From Beaufortia kweichowensis (Eukaryota > Chordata > Actinopteri > Cypriniformes > Gastromyzontidae), in assembly GCA_019155185.1 (NCBI GenBank), contig CM032802.1:5618501-5682500 (forward strand): a DNA stretch of 64,000 nucleotides, in the 5' to 3' direction. Each line of letters starts with the position of its first letter. Position 1 is the stretch's first letter. Of this stretch, positions 51,619 to 64,000 are shown piece by piece. The notes under the pieces were generated by a model. That model worked only from the letters and a program-made list of their open reading frames with translations. It did no database searches and had not been told where the DNA came from. The position numbers were made by a program, and so were the translations under genes.

Positions 51619-53809
51619 TAAAGAAAAGGGAAAAAACATTGCAGGATTAAAATGCTAAGGAACGGTAACATAAAACATTTCTATAAATTTGCCCTCAACA
51701 TTTTGACTGTGTAGACTTACTAGCTTTCAACCCTTTTGAAACATTCCTGAATGCAATGTGTCAGTATAATATGATGCAATCTGTTATTTCTAAAAATGAA
51801 TCATCAGTCAGCGCTTGCTGCGATGCTTGGTTTGCAGTGTGGACAAACGGAGCGTGTCTTTTTCTAGCATCCAGAACATGTGATTTTTAGGACTCAAACA
51901 TGCTCTTCTATAGAGATTATGCGTACTGTGACTTTCTTTTTGCATTTTACAATTAATTAAAGTGTTCTTTAATACGCTTTGATGTATGCCACAACATTAT
52001 CTCTCCCCAATTGCTATGTAAAGTACAGAAACGTCTACCCAACAGATCACTCCAAAAAAAGCAATGAGATCTCCTTGTCTATTCCTTCTTCTTGCTGTAA
52101 TAAAACAGAAAAGGGGGAAAACAACACGGATGACTCAAAGTGGTGAATACATATTAGTACAGATATGGTCTAGAAATGTCAGTTCTGCCTATTGTCTGAG
52201 TCGAGCCCTTTTTGTCGGTTTTCGTTTAGTTTCCGTCATAGTGTACAGTATATACACACTACAGATGTATTATTGGTTCATAATTGCTCCCTTATTGATC
52301 ATTTAGATGCTTTGAGCATCAGAAGCCAATTATACACACAGTTTGTTTGTGTTTTTGACAAACACTTGCAGTATTTGCTCTGAGATTTCCTTTGATCTTT
52401 ATGTATCTCAAGGCTTTGTGCTTTAGTCTTCAGTTCTCTGTCTGATATTTCACTCTGGCTGCTGGTAGTTTAGAAGAAGCACATGCAATGAGAAACCATC
52501 ACTTCACTATAGGAACAAAGAGTTCTAGATAAAACTCCAGAGAGTCTTATTATTATGTTCAGGTCAAACCATCTCATGATTTCTTGGCGATTAAAGTCAA
52601 TGTCAAATAGCATGTGCAACCCATTTTACTGCCTTGACATGGTGCATTTTTAGGTTAAAGTGTTTTTGAGGGTGAAGTAGGGCTTGGTGCGTCTTTATTG
52701 GGAACCGTGTTGGATGGGCGGGGCTATAAGAGAAACATTGTTTTAGAGGCAGAGCAAGTTATTACAGGATAAATGATAAATAACAAAACAAAAGTGTTAA
52801 AGATTTTTGCCAGTTAGCACATTCACTATCTGTGTTCTCATTAACAGTGTATGTGTTATGTTTTATGCCTGTTTAGTTTTCCCATCCAAAGGTTAAAGTG
52901 GCTTTTCATGTTCTCAAAATAGAATTAAACAGTATTAAGTTAATATATTTTAAAGATGTGGTGTAGGAGTATATGGTGTCCCGTCTCTGATGAATGTGTG
53001 TAGACACCTGTTTTCTGAGCACATTCACACGTTTCCTATCTCATCTCTCAGTTTTCCTGCAGATTAAAGATGGCAAACGTGCAAAAATAAGAATAAGAGC
53101 TGTTGTAACCGTTTCAAATAAATTTAAACAGTGTTAAGCACATTTAATTAATCCGAAAAGTTAACTTGTTAACTTCAGCAATCCTAAAAATGATTTAACT
53201 CTGCTAATTGACGAAAGGAAAGTGTTCAAATAAAAATTGAGTTAAACAATAATTAAATTACACTCCACACCGACAACAACCAACAGTGGAATTATAAAAA
53301 TGGATTTAAGCGTGTGTTTTACTGAGTGTTTACTGAATGGAGAAAACTGTCTCTAGGAAACCATAATGGTCCAGATGGATGCAGGGAATCTTTAACTGCT
53401 GTGCTAATTCACTAAAATGGGAATTAGCAAGCACCATAATGAGTCTGTTTGCGAAAGTCTTTCATACGGTACTTTACCTTGACATAAACTCTACTCGCCG
53501 GCCCGCCCGAGCACCGCCGTGATGTGAATGTGTCTCCAGCACTTTTCTGCAGCAGCACTAATTGATGCCTCCGGCAGAGGAAAACAAAATGTGTCTCTTT
53601 CTCTGACAGCTCAGTAAGAGGCCTCATGCTTTTAAAGATGCACCTGCAGGGAATTTCACACTGACGAATGATTTAGCCAAACTGGACAGGTCAGGAACAG
53701 TAAAGCACCTGGAGAAATGCAAGAAAAACTCTGTCGCTAAATTATACTGGCAAAATGTAATGGCCTTATTTACTGTGACTTTATTAGAGAAAATATGCTT
53801 TTTTTAATT

Positions 53810-54077
53810 TAGATGCACAATACTGAGGTAAAAATGTGATATATGATACGCAATATGATCATGCTTTAAGTTAGCAAAATCAATTTAAATTTCATTTAAA
53901 AAGATATATAGAATAATAGAGATATACATAATATTAAATAACAAACATATGTTTCATATTCTTTAAAAAAAAAAATGCATCGTTGCAAATCTGTGCGATA
54001 TGCATTTTCCAGTATTATTCCAATGTTATTGAAATATCCAATATTTCAATAATTTGAATATATTGTGTAGCCCTAGT
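53810..54077 (+). repeat. AT-rich interspersed repeat ending TGTGTAGCCCTAG
   Basis: GATATATGATACGCAATATG, GTGCGATATGCATTTTCC, then AATATATTGTGTAGCCCTAG resemble a recalled cyprinid repeat of that ending. It abuts MITE copy 3 directly at 54078, so the MITE may have inserted at or in its edge. Confidence 0.45.
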
Positions 54078-54081
54078 TTAA

Positions 54082-54380
54082 CCTGATAACTGTCACTGCG
54101 TATTTTGACCATACACGCTAAAATCCAAACTACAATATTTTTGTTTTAGATATTTTTAAAAAATGAAACTTTATTTCTTATTTAAGGTATTTAAAAAAAA
54201 TAACATTATTTTTTTATGTTTATTGTTATGAAACTTTGTCAAATATTTATTCTTGTGTCTTGGACCTTTGCATCAAAATATAACTTCTTATAATTAGATT
54301 AGAATTCAACTATGAAATATTTAAGGGAATAGTAAAATAACCTTCTGTGTTCCTCTTGTGGAACGGTGACAGTTAACAGG
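54082..54380 (+). mobile_element. TTAA-flanked MITE, family A copy 3
   Basis: 299 bp. TTAA at 54078-54081 on the left; the right duplication has decayed to CTAA (54381-54384). Starts CCTGATAACTGTCACTGC and ends GTGACAGTTAACAGG. Aligns throughout with copy 2 in the same orientation and with copy 1 in reverse. Confidence 0.85.
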
Positions 54381-56815
54381 CTAAACCAAAATAATAGGTT
54401 TACATTTAATGAAGAAATCTAGAACAAAATAAACTTCTGTGGGTTCCCGAGTGTTGACAATATAGTTATGAATCTGTTTTGCATGTTGCTTAACACTTGT
54501 AAAGCAGTAGAAGAAGCAAATTTTATTCTGTATGTAAAACAATCCCCCACACAATCAATTCTGTCATTTCTCTCCTGTCTCTATAAATGAGAAAGTGACA
54601 AAAAGCCCCCAAATAATCATACTAAGTAATATGATATGGTCATACACATCCATTTGTCATTTTAGACCAACAAATGTGATAGGATAAACCAAAACAGCTG
54701 ATTGGTTACTCGGGTTTAGTGACACCTCACCACTGATGTTGCAAGATTTGATTGACAGGTGGCAATATTGGCCAGCAGCGTCCTCAAGGATGCTTTGACT
54801 TTAAGTTTGTAGTATTGTGGATGTTTGTTTAGTAATGGCAGGGGGTAGATTGAGGTGTCGCTTCAGGAAAATGTGTCTTAGTAAAATGACGCAATAACAA
54901 CCAGAATCATGTAATTAGGCAGACGCGCAGCGCCAAGCACAACCTATACTGTTAATTTTTCCACCAATACCTGTCTGGGCGCATAATGAATATGTATGAC
55001 TTCTTGGCAACGTCGCCCACCTCAACTTAGCAAACTGTATATTTGCAACAAAACAATATTGTTGTTTTCTGTTATGAATGTGTCATCGCAGAGCGAAAAC
55101 AATTTCAAGCGACAGACACCGTCACCGAAGCTATAGCTTTTTTGTAAATGACAAGACTTTTTTTCACAAACAAAAAAACAAGCTATCCAAATCAATATAA
55201 GCTACTATTCCATTCACAAAGAATCTGTTTTATGGAAACCTTGGGCTGGCAAAGACTACAGTATTGATTTTTGACTGAACAACACTACTTGATAACCTTG
55301 AAAAAAATTCTACTTTCTAGGAAACCCAGCTGCTGCTCCCTAATCTCAGTTTTGTTGGCTGTGCTGTTGAGAATCATTACGTTTCTATAGATCCTGCTGA
55401 ACTCACGAGCAACCCTTAAAAAAAACCTCAGGCTTTTTGTTAAAGAACGCAAGCACTTCTCCGTCAGAAATCTGAAAAATATTGGCTTTGCCGAAGGGAC
55501 TAAAAGCATTGTAATGGGAGCCAATTAAACAAAGTTCTTTTTATTTTCAGCTTCAGCCTTGCCTGCATACATTAATATGTTGGAGCAGACCTTAAACAAC
55601 CCCAGGAAAGCACTTAACCAACCTTACCCAACAACGTTCTCTCGCAACAGGGAAACAAAAAGCGAAGTTGCTTTTGGAACTACTTTCTAACAGCGGTCTG
55701 ATTATTACTAGAGGTAAAGACCACGGCCAGTGTTTTAGCACTGCTATAAAGGGCAGTGAGGCAAGCAGCTCCTACTGAGTGAATTTGTTTTGCACGTCTG
55801 CTGGCCGCAAACCTTCCGCAGCCAACTGTAAAATGATCAATGCCAGCTCAGCCAATATGTGAGACACAGTCTTTGGACGTGGACGCACTGAGTCTGAGCC
55901 CATTTTTAAAAAATATATTTAACGTTTTGTGTGGAAACGCTTTAATCCATGTGGGGTTTTTTTCCTGTGAGGGAGCAAACAGGAACAACAAATCACAAGT
56001 GGGATGTCTTTAATCTTAGTTTCTTCTCTTAGCCAGCAGTGAGATTTAATGGAGACTTCTCGAATGTTTCTCCTTGCTGTTATTGAACATGTTTTTTTAG
56101 ATTTTGAAGTGATGTAATAATGCTTTAGTATAGCCTTAAATATTTGCAATAAATTCATTTAAAACTTAATTCTCATAAGTTTGTCATAAGCTGTCTATGT
56201 CTATTTCTATTTCCCTTAAACATTTTATTAGGACACATTCATGCAACTTAAATGAAACATAGCTGAGAACTCCAATAAATCTCCAGAGCTATAAAAAACA
56301 ACTTCTGAGCAATAAAATTGTCCTCTGGGAGCTAGTCTGCTTCTTTTCAGTGGTTTGCCTGAAGAGACAAACATTCTCTTTTAGAAAGAAAGAAAAATAA
56401 AATACTGGGCAAAAAACACAAATAAAAGAAAACGTCTGGCCGAGACATCATCTCTGTACGAAGCATTAAGCTATTAGAAAAGCTGTACAGAAATGGCACA
56501 AAAAGTATAGTGATGCCTGAAAGGACAAGCCAAACGTTTGTTTGGCAGGGTTTTGTGAGATTGTCAAAATATCTGTCAGTACTGTCTCCTGCTTTAGTTT
56601 GACTGACACAGTGCTGCCTAATGGGAGGCTGATTTCAGAACAGTTCAAAAGGAACAGATACAGTGGACCGGGTAATGGGGCATAGGTTTATAAGCAGATG
56701 AAAGGAGACCTGCGTACTGAGACTGCTGAATCACAATGACTCATATGTCAGATGGGTGATGCGCTCCAACAGACCAAAGAGAAACCAACTGAGAAAATTA
56801 CTGAGAATTCTGAGG

Positions 56816-57480
56816 TTAAAGAAACGGTTCACCCACAAGATGGTTGTTTTCAAACCTTCAATAGAACGAGATTTTTAATAATGAACAATTTCTATTAATT
56901 ATGTAAACTGAAGGATTCTTAAAAAATGTGTGACAAGCTGACCATCATTATTTTGTTGTTATGCTTTAAAAAAAATCTTGATATCTGAGTTCTCCATGGC
57001 GTGCTAAAGACGGTTTCTGAGGGAAGTATTGATGCCGGCATCTTGTCAATGAATTGGTCGTTCTGGTTCACAGAACCATTCTGAATGATTTGTTTACAAA
57101 TCAGATTGATTCATTTAATGACTCAATGATCCAGTGGTTCTCAAGTTAAGAGCTCACTAGAGAGGAAAATTATTAGTGACAAACCACTTAAAATACATTT
57201 TATTACAGTATATGGCTTCAGAAGACTTCACATCTATACTGTTTTAGAGGGCTTTTCAATGTTTTGGCGCTTCAGTATACATTATTTGTAATTGCATAAA
57301 ACAGACTAAAAATGTTTTGTTGTTTCAGTTCATGGTTGAGTAAAATATGGGTAAACCCAACCATTGGTTTACTGTAAATGAACTTCGAAAATGTCCATAT
57401 TTGACCCAACCAGTCAGGTTTGGTACAATAAAATTAAAATATTAACATAATTTTCATTTCTGAGGGATCTGTTCCTTTAA
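56816..57480. mobile_element. Possible diverged Angel-like composite
   Basis: Left end TTAAAGAAACGGTTCACCCA and right end TTTTCATTTCTGAGGGATCT then TTCCTTTAA look like Angel-type ends. A piece near 57210 (TATGGCTTCAGAAGACTTCA) also belongs to the long variant. The interior is otherwise unrecognised and includes a TTGACCCAACC repeat (57340-57420). Confidence 0.35.
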
Positions 57481-60030
57481 GAACACATTTTGTTTAAGGC
57501 ACTTTCTCTGGAGCAATTTTGTCTGTATCTTATCCAAAACATACAGTAGATCCTCATAGCACCAGTTTTGTTGTACCGTATCTGTATTCTTTGCTTTGTA
57601 TACACTGCACTTCCTGTAAACTTTCAACCTCCACAGCATAGCGAGTAGTAACTGCACTGTGTCAAATAAACTAGGACACCTCACCATCTTTTGAACAGAT
57701 TAACTGTGCCCTAGTTTGTTCAGCGTGCAGTGGCTGGCGGGAACATTGAGTTTTGGTGCTGTAATTTAGTGTGTGTGTGTTTGCACGTGTCATAGCGCGC
57801 TAGCATCTGTCTGTGCCACGCGAGGACGATACTGACGCGTCCTCTGTGTATGAGGGAGACAAATTATGGTGGTCTGGCAAGAGACTGAGAGACCATTTCA
57901 GGTCACCTTACATACCTCAAATAGTCTCCTTTAGTGACGCATCCAAATTTCCCATCCTTAATGATGTTATTGATGATAAATTTCCAGATTTGGCTGGGTG
58001 CTTAAAAGGCCCTCAGGAGCCTACTAAATGTTGTCTTCATTACTGATATAGTCACAATCATTAGGTTTCGTCTGGGTTTATAGGAGGCTCTGTAGTCTTT
58101 GTTACACAATTACACAAATATATTCAGATAATGAACATGGCCATTTTAATGGTTATGTTAAAGGCAAAAGGTATCAATATCAGAGAAGTTATAAATTAGA
58201 CTTTCTGTGTTTGTTGAATTATTTGAAATGTTTTTCAACATTTAGCAATTGCAGTGCAGTTCACAGTCATTTGGATGTTCAAAATTCTTTCAGCGATTTT
58301 TAAGTAAGAGTTTTTAGGCTATTTTTCCACATTTTATAATTTATTCAATGCTATTAATTTCTTTCTTTTGTGAGAGTCACTTAAGGTCACAGTAGATCGA
58401 AAACGTGAAGCTTCTGCTTGGATGTACATGTTCCTGCCAAACTAAAAAAATCTCTAAATTATGATAAATGAATCCTAAAATCTGGTATGTGAACACTTTG
58501 TATGACTAACCCACCAAATTTTTCCCACCCCACCATATCTCTCAAATAATATTCTGTGTAATTTTCCATTTTTCCACAGTTGTGACTCAACTGACTAATA
58601 CTGGATTGGAACATAATGTGGATCTATTTGAATAATTGCTTTAAATATTGAAATGAAAGCAAGAGCTGCTATTTTTTATTGAACAGTCACTCATATGAGT
58701 GTGTCACACAGTTGTGTTGAGCTGGTTTTGATTGTGTGTGTGACTGAAGAGCAGTCAGTGTTCCAGTGCTAGCGGTGTGATGCTACTGGTCTTGTTTTCA
58801 TTGGCTATATTTAGACTGGCCTGCTCCTCTGCAGATAGAATACTAATCAGGACACTGCAAAGCCTCGGCAAGGGTTGAGCAAGAGCTCCAATCTTTCTGC
58901 ACAGTAAATCTTATACATACACACACCCACACTTCTGCTCTAATGCTTGGCCACTAATAATGTTCACTATTGACACCAAAGAAAAGCTACGTATCAACAA
59001 TCCGCTTTAAACGCTCAGAATAGAGATGTTGTCACTGTTTATCAAACCGATTTTTTTTCAGATTTAATAGTTGTATAACATTATTTATTTTAAATGATAT
59101 TGGTATTTAGGTAGTTATGATTATGATGTTGTTGTTTTTTCATGATATACAAGCTCATCAGCTTTCACATTTTAGATACCAGTCCAAAAAGCAACTCTAT
59201 CAAATATTTCTTGTAGCTTCGTTCCGTTTTTTCCCCTATAATTTACTCCAAATTAGTTTCTTGTCTCCGTCATCCTTGTTTACATATTGTACCTGTCTTC
59301 CATTTTCTCTTCTATTTCCATATTTTTTTCTTGCTCTGCTTCTCTGCCCATCTTTACACCGTCATGTCTGTCTCATCCTCCCTTATCTTTCTCTCCTCTT
59401 CCCTGGTGGGTTACTGTAGCTGATGCCAAATTGCAGCATTATTCATTGGTCTAAAGATGAATGTATATGCACAGCTGTTCCTGTTTCCAGGCAGGTTAGA
59501 GCACAACCGTATTCAATGTGTAGTATATTAATATATAGAAAATAAAAAGGGGTGATCAGGAGTTCTAATCTGGCAGTTCGTTGCAATGGCAATGGCCCAT
59601 TATTTGTTGCTGTGTCTTTAAACATTCTGCAAATCTCTTCACATGTGAAATGAGAAATAGTGGTGTGCTACACTTATTTGTTAAGATTAGCCCAAGCGAT
59701 CGGAATCTATTTAGGTCAGCACAAACATCACTTAGTTAAGCTGTTTTACAGGTGGTTAGGGAATAAGATGCAGGTTTTTAGGTTGAAACTTAATTGAAAC
59801 GCAACTGTTTAATTCACCCTAAATAACGCAACAGTGGGTGAAATAGAAAGTAAGAGCATTATTACTCATAGTAGGACTGGCATATGAGATTGAAGTTTAA
59901 AAGGATTTCATGAAGGAGAGAAAGAGAATGAGTCAGATCGAAATGAGAGACAAGAACGTCCAGGTGCTTTATCATTCCAAATGACAAGTGCGCAGCGGTC
60001 GTGCGGCGCGAGTGAGTGTATGTGTGTGTC

Positions 60031-60460
60031 GGAGCAACATGTCCAGCGGTCACCTCACTACTGTCTGGCCAAGATCCATTTTTCCTCCCAGCATTTGGAG
60101 TCTATCCAGGATTTGTATCTATACCTGATCCATTCTCACTGTCTGGATACAACGTTGACCGGGGCCTTTATGTTCGGTCCACATGGGAGGTACGAAAGTA
60201 CGAGACGCCACCCTAAAACCCAAAGCCATTATTTTCACATGACACATGACCTTGATTCAGGCTAGATGTATTCATCCACATGCATCCTCACGGACTCGTG
60301 TTCGTGCCACTGTAGGTATACCAGCCATCTGGATGGGGCTTACACTATAAATCTTGAAACTCCATCACCATGGGAACTGCTGAAGAGATCACGAGGAGGT
60401 CACCACAACTGGCCTAACCGCCCAGTCACACAACCAATCATGGTTAGGCAATCTTAAGAC
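60031..60460 (+). other. GC-richer segment, possibly an unidentified repeat
   Basis: A stretch of more complex sequence with several short open frames (60016-60216, 60266-60457) that share no motif with any family that I know. Wording such as CTGTCTGGATACAACGTTGA suggests a high-copy fish repeat, but I cannot name it. Confidence 0.2.
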
Positions 60461-60714
60461 ACCCAGCCAGAGTCTGGAAATAATTAGATTTAAAGATCTT
60501 ATATTAAGATATATATATATATATGCATTGCATCTACCTTAAAGCACAATTAATTTATTTAAAAATGTGTAACATCTGAATCTGTCCAGAACTGTCTGTT
60601 CTCTAAAACTGAATATTTGTGCAATAACAGTCATTGTAGTAGAGTCCACTATAAGCCGACTATAACAGACTATAACACTATAACAGTCCGACAGCACACA
60701 CACACACACTTCAT

Positions 60715-60905
60715 GAAGCTTTGGAAGGATGGTATGGAGGAACCCTTTGCTGAAAAATCTCATATCACATTTGGCCCAAAGGCATGTGAGACTCAACTGT
60801 TTGTAAGAGGAGTGTATGGTTGGATGAGACCAAAATTGAACTTTTGAGCCCCGCTGCTAAGTGCTGTGTTTAGTGCAAACCTAACACAGCACAACACCGT
60901 CTGAG
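60715..60905 (+). pseudogene. Tc1/mariner-like transposase fragment
   Basis: A nucleotide stretch resembling the catalytic-domain start of fish Tc1 transposases: CATATCACATTTGGCCCAAA, GGCATGTGAGACTCAACTGT, TGGATGAGACCAAAATTGAA, then GCAAACCTAACACAGCACAA. Translated at 60817-60843 it reads WLDETKIEL, where D is the first acidic residue of the DDE triad in this family. The upstream similarity lies in another frame and stops occur downstream, so it is a short, frameshifted, inactive relic. No terminal repeats were located. Confidence 0.7.
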
Positions 60906-62123
60906 GACATTGGCAGCAGCAGACTATTAGATTTGTCTCGGTTTGGTTTGAAACTTTGTTTGGAAAGTTAAATACACCGTATTTCTGTGCTGCAAAAATT
61001 ACAATTGGAAAAGATTCAGGGTGAGTACTTATAGTATAAACACTGTAAATGGAGTAACTGTGATTTGGACACACTTTACTGTATTTTGCAGTATTTTTAT
61101 TTTACAGTAAAAACCTTTTAAGGCCTGTGTATGAGACTGTGTATGAATTTCTTTAAATAACAGAAGTTGTAGTATTTTGCTCGTGTGGCAAAGCACAAAC
61201 AGGATTTAACACCGCATCCAACAAGTGTTTGTGTTTGTTGGCATTTGTTAGGGCAGTTCGATCCAGTCCTAAGACTCATAGATTTGTGCTTGTGCTTGGC
61301 ACACGGTAGCTGGACAGCTCGTGGTAACAGAGCTTGTTTAGTCATGCTGACAAAAGGCTAAACCCACACAAGCCATATTTGCTTCTGATCGAATATATTA
61401 AATAAACCAGCTACAAAGTATGCTAGGTAAGATTGCTACGAAGGGGAAGCAAACTTGCAACAATGTGCTCTGGGGTCTTTGAAATAAGTCAGCTAATGAT
61501 TGTGTACAGTGTTTTGCTTGCACTCAAGTGAAACGTATGTGGTTGTAATTTGCAAATTGGCAAATATTGGAAACATGGTCAGATGAAATAATGCAATCCA
61601 CTATTATGTATCTTGTCCATTACCAACAAAACAATATAGCTCTCTACTGCTATGATGTTAGAAAATCATAAAGGCTTTGGTAATGACCAAGTTTAGAATA
61701 AAACGATGCGTGCGGATAGATTGCCGGCTCTCATAGTGAGGAATTATGTCACTCTAAAAGACAAGACAGGAATAACAGTTGGCGGCAGCGTATGAGCGTG
61801 TCATTTTGAATAGGCCGTTGAGTAAGGACAGGGCTTGTGCTCCGAGCAACTTCACAGTCTCACACACCTTTGAGTGTTGAGAAAAGGTCAGGGTTTTTAA
61901 AATCTGTGGCAAGCACTCTCATATACACGGCCCTGTGGGCTACGGTAAAAGTATCTCAAGTTTGCACAGTAAGCACACATATTCCCTTTGGGTCCTGACC
62001 TGGATGTCTCCAAAAAGGATTCTTTAATAAGGCACTTTCTATCGGTTTCTATTACCCAACAACCTACAAAATCAGTGACAAACAAAAAATCTATTTTTAA
62101 TCGCATATTTATGTGAATCCAAA

Positions 62124-62215
62124 TGAAAGAAATAGTTCACCTTAAAACAATGGCAGCAGCGTACTGATGAGAGTAAGTAAACATGACTGAATTATTTTTT
62201 TTGGTGACCTATTGT
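62124..62215. mobile_element. Short Angel-derived foldback
   Basis: AAAGAAATAGTTCACCTTAA at the left and TTTTTTTTGGTGACCTATTG at the right are imperfect inverted ends. Only about 50 bp lies between them, including GAGAGTAAGTAAACATGACT. Confidence 0.45.
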
Positions 62216-63257
62216 TTCAAATGACATATTCTGCAAGGATGTTAAATCATGTGTAAAGTTTATACGGTAAAAAATCTAACAGATATAGCAGCTGACACGT
62301 AAACTAGTATTAAAAATGTTGTCTTATTTTCCAGTACAAATATCTAAGCATCCAGAAAACAAGATAAATTTACTGGGAAAACTAATATTGCATGAGGCTT
62401 GTTTTCAGAGTATTTTTTTCCTTTCCTGTCGGCATTTTTTACTTCTTGTTCTTAGCATAAATCTAACATAATTTAGGAAGGTCTGCATAAAGAAAAACAA
62501 ACGACTACATATTTTAAGCTATGTTTGGTATTTTACTGTAAAGCAAGAACATATTGTACAATCTCTCTTTAATGCTGTTTTGCAGGACTGTAACTAACCA
62601 TTTTGTAATGCTAAATATTAATTAATGTTACAATATAACAAAAACTAGCCTTAAAAATATCTATAAGGCAGCAGACATATGACATGATGTATGACCTTTA
62701 AAGACCTGCTATGCCCCGCTGTTTCATTCTGTATTATATTCAGTTATGATGAAGGACTTCCTGTGTGTGAAAGACATTTATCCGCGTGTAAATAGCTTGT
62801 TTGTGGGGTGCTTAGTTAATAGGAGCTAAATTAGGCCTGAGGCAGGTGAGGCTGACTCACAGGCTGTTGTGAAGAGCTCAGTCATGCTTTACTCTGTGTG
62901 TGAGGTGAGAGCACAGCTGTTTATTCAAGAGCGTTCGGTAATATCCTGTCTTACATTTTGCTAAATCTCTGCACCTACACTGTTTGTACATCTGCTGTAT
63001 GTGAAAGATTCTCACCTCTTGATTTCTGCTTTTAGGGCTCTGTATGGAGACACAAACACACACACAACATTTGCATTCGTTTAGTACACATTAAAACATG
63101 ATGGCTTTGTGCAAGCACATACTGTAGTCTAGACACTGTTTACTTCTGTAGGATCAAACCTGTGGGTAAAAAACGTGATAATGTACAGATTATGTCAAGG
63201 TTCACTCTGTCTTGGTTTATTTTTTGATACCTTATCCCTTACTTCAATACATTTTTG

Positions 63258-63450
63258 GTAAGACTTGACAGTTGAACTCGCACCTTAATTGATCTTGTTT
63301 ATTAAAAATGTCAGTTGTGCCTTTCTTCATTGGTTATTCATTTAAACAGGCTGTTTTCAATCTGTTCCTGTGAGCTTTGTCGAGAGTCACACCAGTGAAT
63401 ATATACAGTTGTCAATCTCAGACTCATTGACTGTGTGAACAGAGCCAATT
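63258..63450 (+). repeat. Dispersed repeat family C, copy 2
   Basis: GACTTGACAGTTGAACTCGC, ACCTTAATTGATCTTGTTTA and TTAAAAATGTCAGTTGTG parallel 2970-3035. Further on, AGAGTCACACCAGTGAATAT and ATACAGTTGTCAATCTCAGA parallel 3220-3260. Same orientation as copy 1. Confidence 0.55.
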
Positions 63451-63800
63451 GAAATCCAGCACGGTGCTATTTCAACGCTTTCAGCGCCTGGTTAAACTGA
63501 ATCATGAGAGGTTAGCGAACAACGCAGGTTCTTGCTTTGAAATACGGCCGCGACTGTTTAGTGAATTTGTCCTTGTGAGAATACAGCCAGATCACAAGCA
63601 CACGCTTTCGTACAAAAAAAGACAACGACACATCTGAGGCCCGCCGGCCGCTTTCGCTCCAGCGGGCTAAGACAACGGCAGCGCGGGGATCATAATGAGA
63701 ATAACGACAGTGTCACCAGACGGAAAGAATGGCGTGAAAAATGAAATAGCATGTGGCACTGGGAGAGACAGCGGGAAGAAGATGAGCGGGAGGCATGAGG

Positions 63801-63804
<4 letters not shown>

Positions 63805-63836
<32 letters not shown>
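63805..63836. repeat. (GA)n microsatellite
   Basis: About 16 GA units. Confidence 0.95.
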
Positions 63837-63837
<1 letters not shown>

Positions 63838-63933
63838 CTGACAGTAAACCTTGTAAATCCACTGGGCTTTTCAGATGCAGACGCAGAGCAGAAGAGACAG
63901 CGGCTTTAGGGGCCAGAGAGCAACGGTCAGAAT

Positions 63934-63935
<2 letters not shown>

Positions 63936-63975
<40 letters not shown>
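63936..63975. repeat. (GA)n microsatellite
   Basis: About 20 GA units, 100 bp after the previous one. Confidence 0.95.
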
Positions 63976-63979
<4 letters not shown>

Positions 63980-64000
63980 AATAAAGAAGGTGGCAGGGAA

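Larger units (their letters stand above)
39717..64000 (+). other. insyn1 intron (5' part, more than 24 kb)
   Basis: Begins with donor GTAAGA at 39717. No ORF with INSYN1 C-terminal features and no matching next exon was found up to the window edge. The interval holds simple repeats and interspersed elements listed separately. Unlisted stretches (for example 49412-49859, 51619-53809, 54381-56815, 57481-60714, 60906-62123) look unique or unrecognisable. That no other gene lies within it is inferred. Confidence 0.6.

Overview
This window looks like vertebrate nuclear DNA, most probably from a cyprinid-type teleost. It is AT-rich and gene-poor, contains long (AT)n, (CT)n, (GA)n and (GT)n tracts, and carries many short foldback elements. 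Several of these I recognise from memory as common in zebrafish and carp genomes (Angel-like palindromes, HAmo-type SINE pieces, Tc1-type relics). There is no prokaryotic gene organisation. Almost all open frames are chance frames or frames inside simple repeats. Species and repeat-family names are from memory and were not searched.

One gene is supported: the 5' end of insyn1 (inhibitory synaptic factor 1) on the + strand. A promoter/first-exon region lies at about 37.2-37.8 kb. A strong splice acceptor ends at 38825, followed by a long 5' leader (38826-39572). The first coding exon (39573-39716, 48 codons, phase 0) ends at a GTAAG donor. The rest of the window (39717-64000) reads as a first coding intron of more than 24 kb; I found no downstream coding exon, so the gene runs off the right edge.

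The left 37 kb is intergenic or belongs to introns I cannot assign. It holds two exon-like segments with good splice signals (5003-5048 and 20560-20624), a GC-box/CCAAT-box cluster (27.5-27.75 kb), and scattered repeats.

The clearest new structure is a family of about 300-bp non-autonomous elements with 15-bp inverted ends (CCTGTTAACTGTCAC type) and TTAA target duplications. There are three copies, at 1349-1649, 46942-47234 and 54082-54380. The second is inserted inside an older Angel-like element, giving a datable nested insertion. Other multi-copy families within the window are family B (234-bp TIR elements, four copies), family C (two copies near the two window ends), family D (two copies), family E (three foldback copies, all in the insyn1 intron), a near-perfect 231-bp TA-flanked palindrome (18769-18999), a 163-bp foldback (8089-8251), and a Tc1/mariner transposase relic (about 60715-60905).
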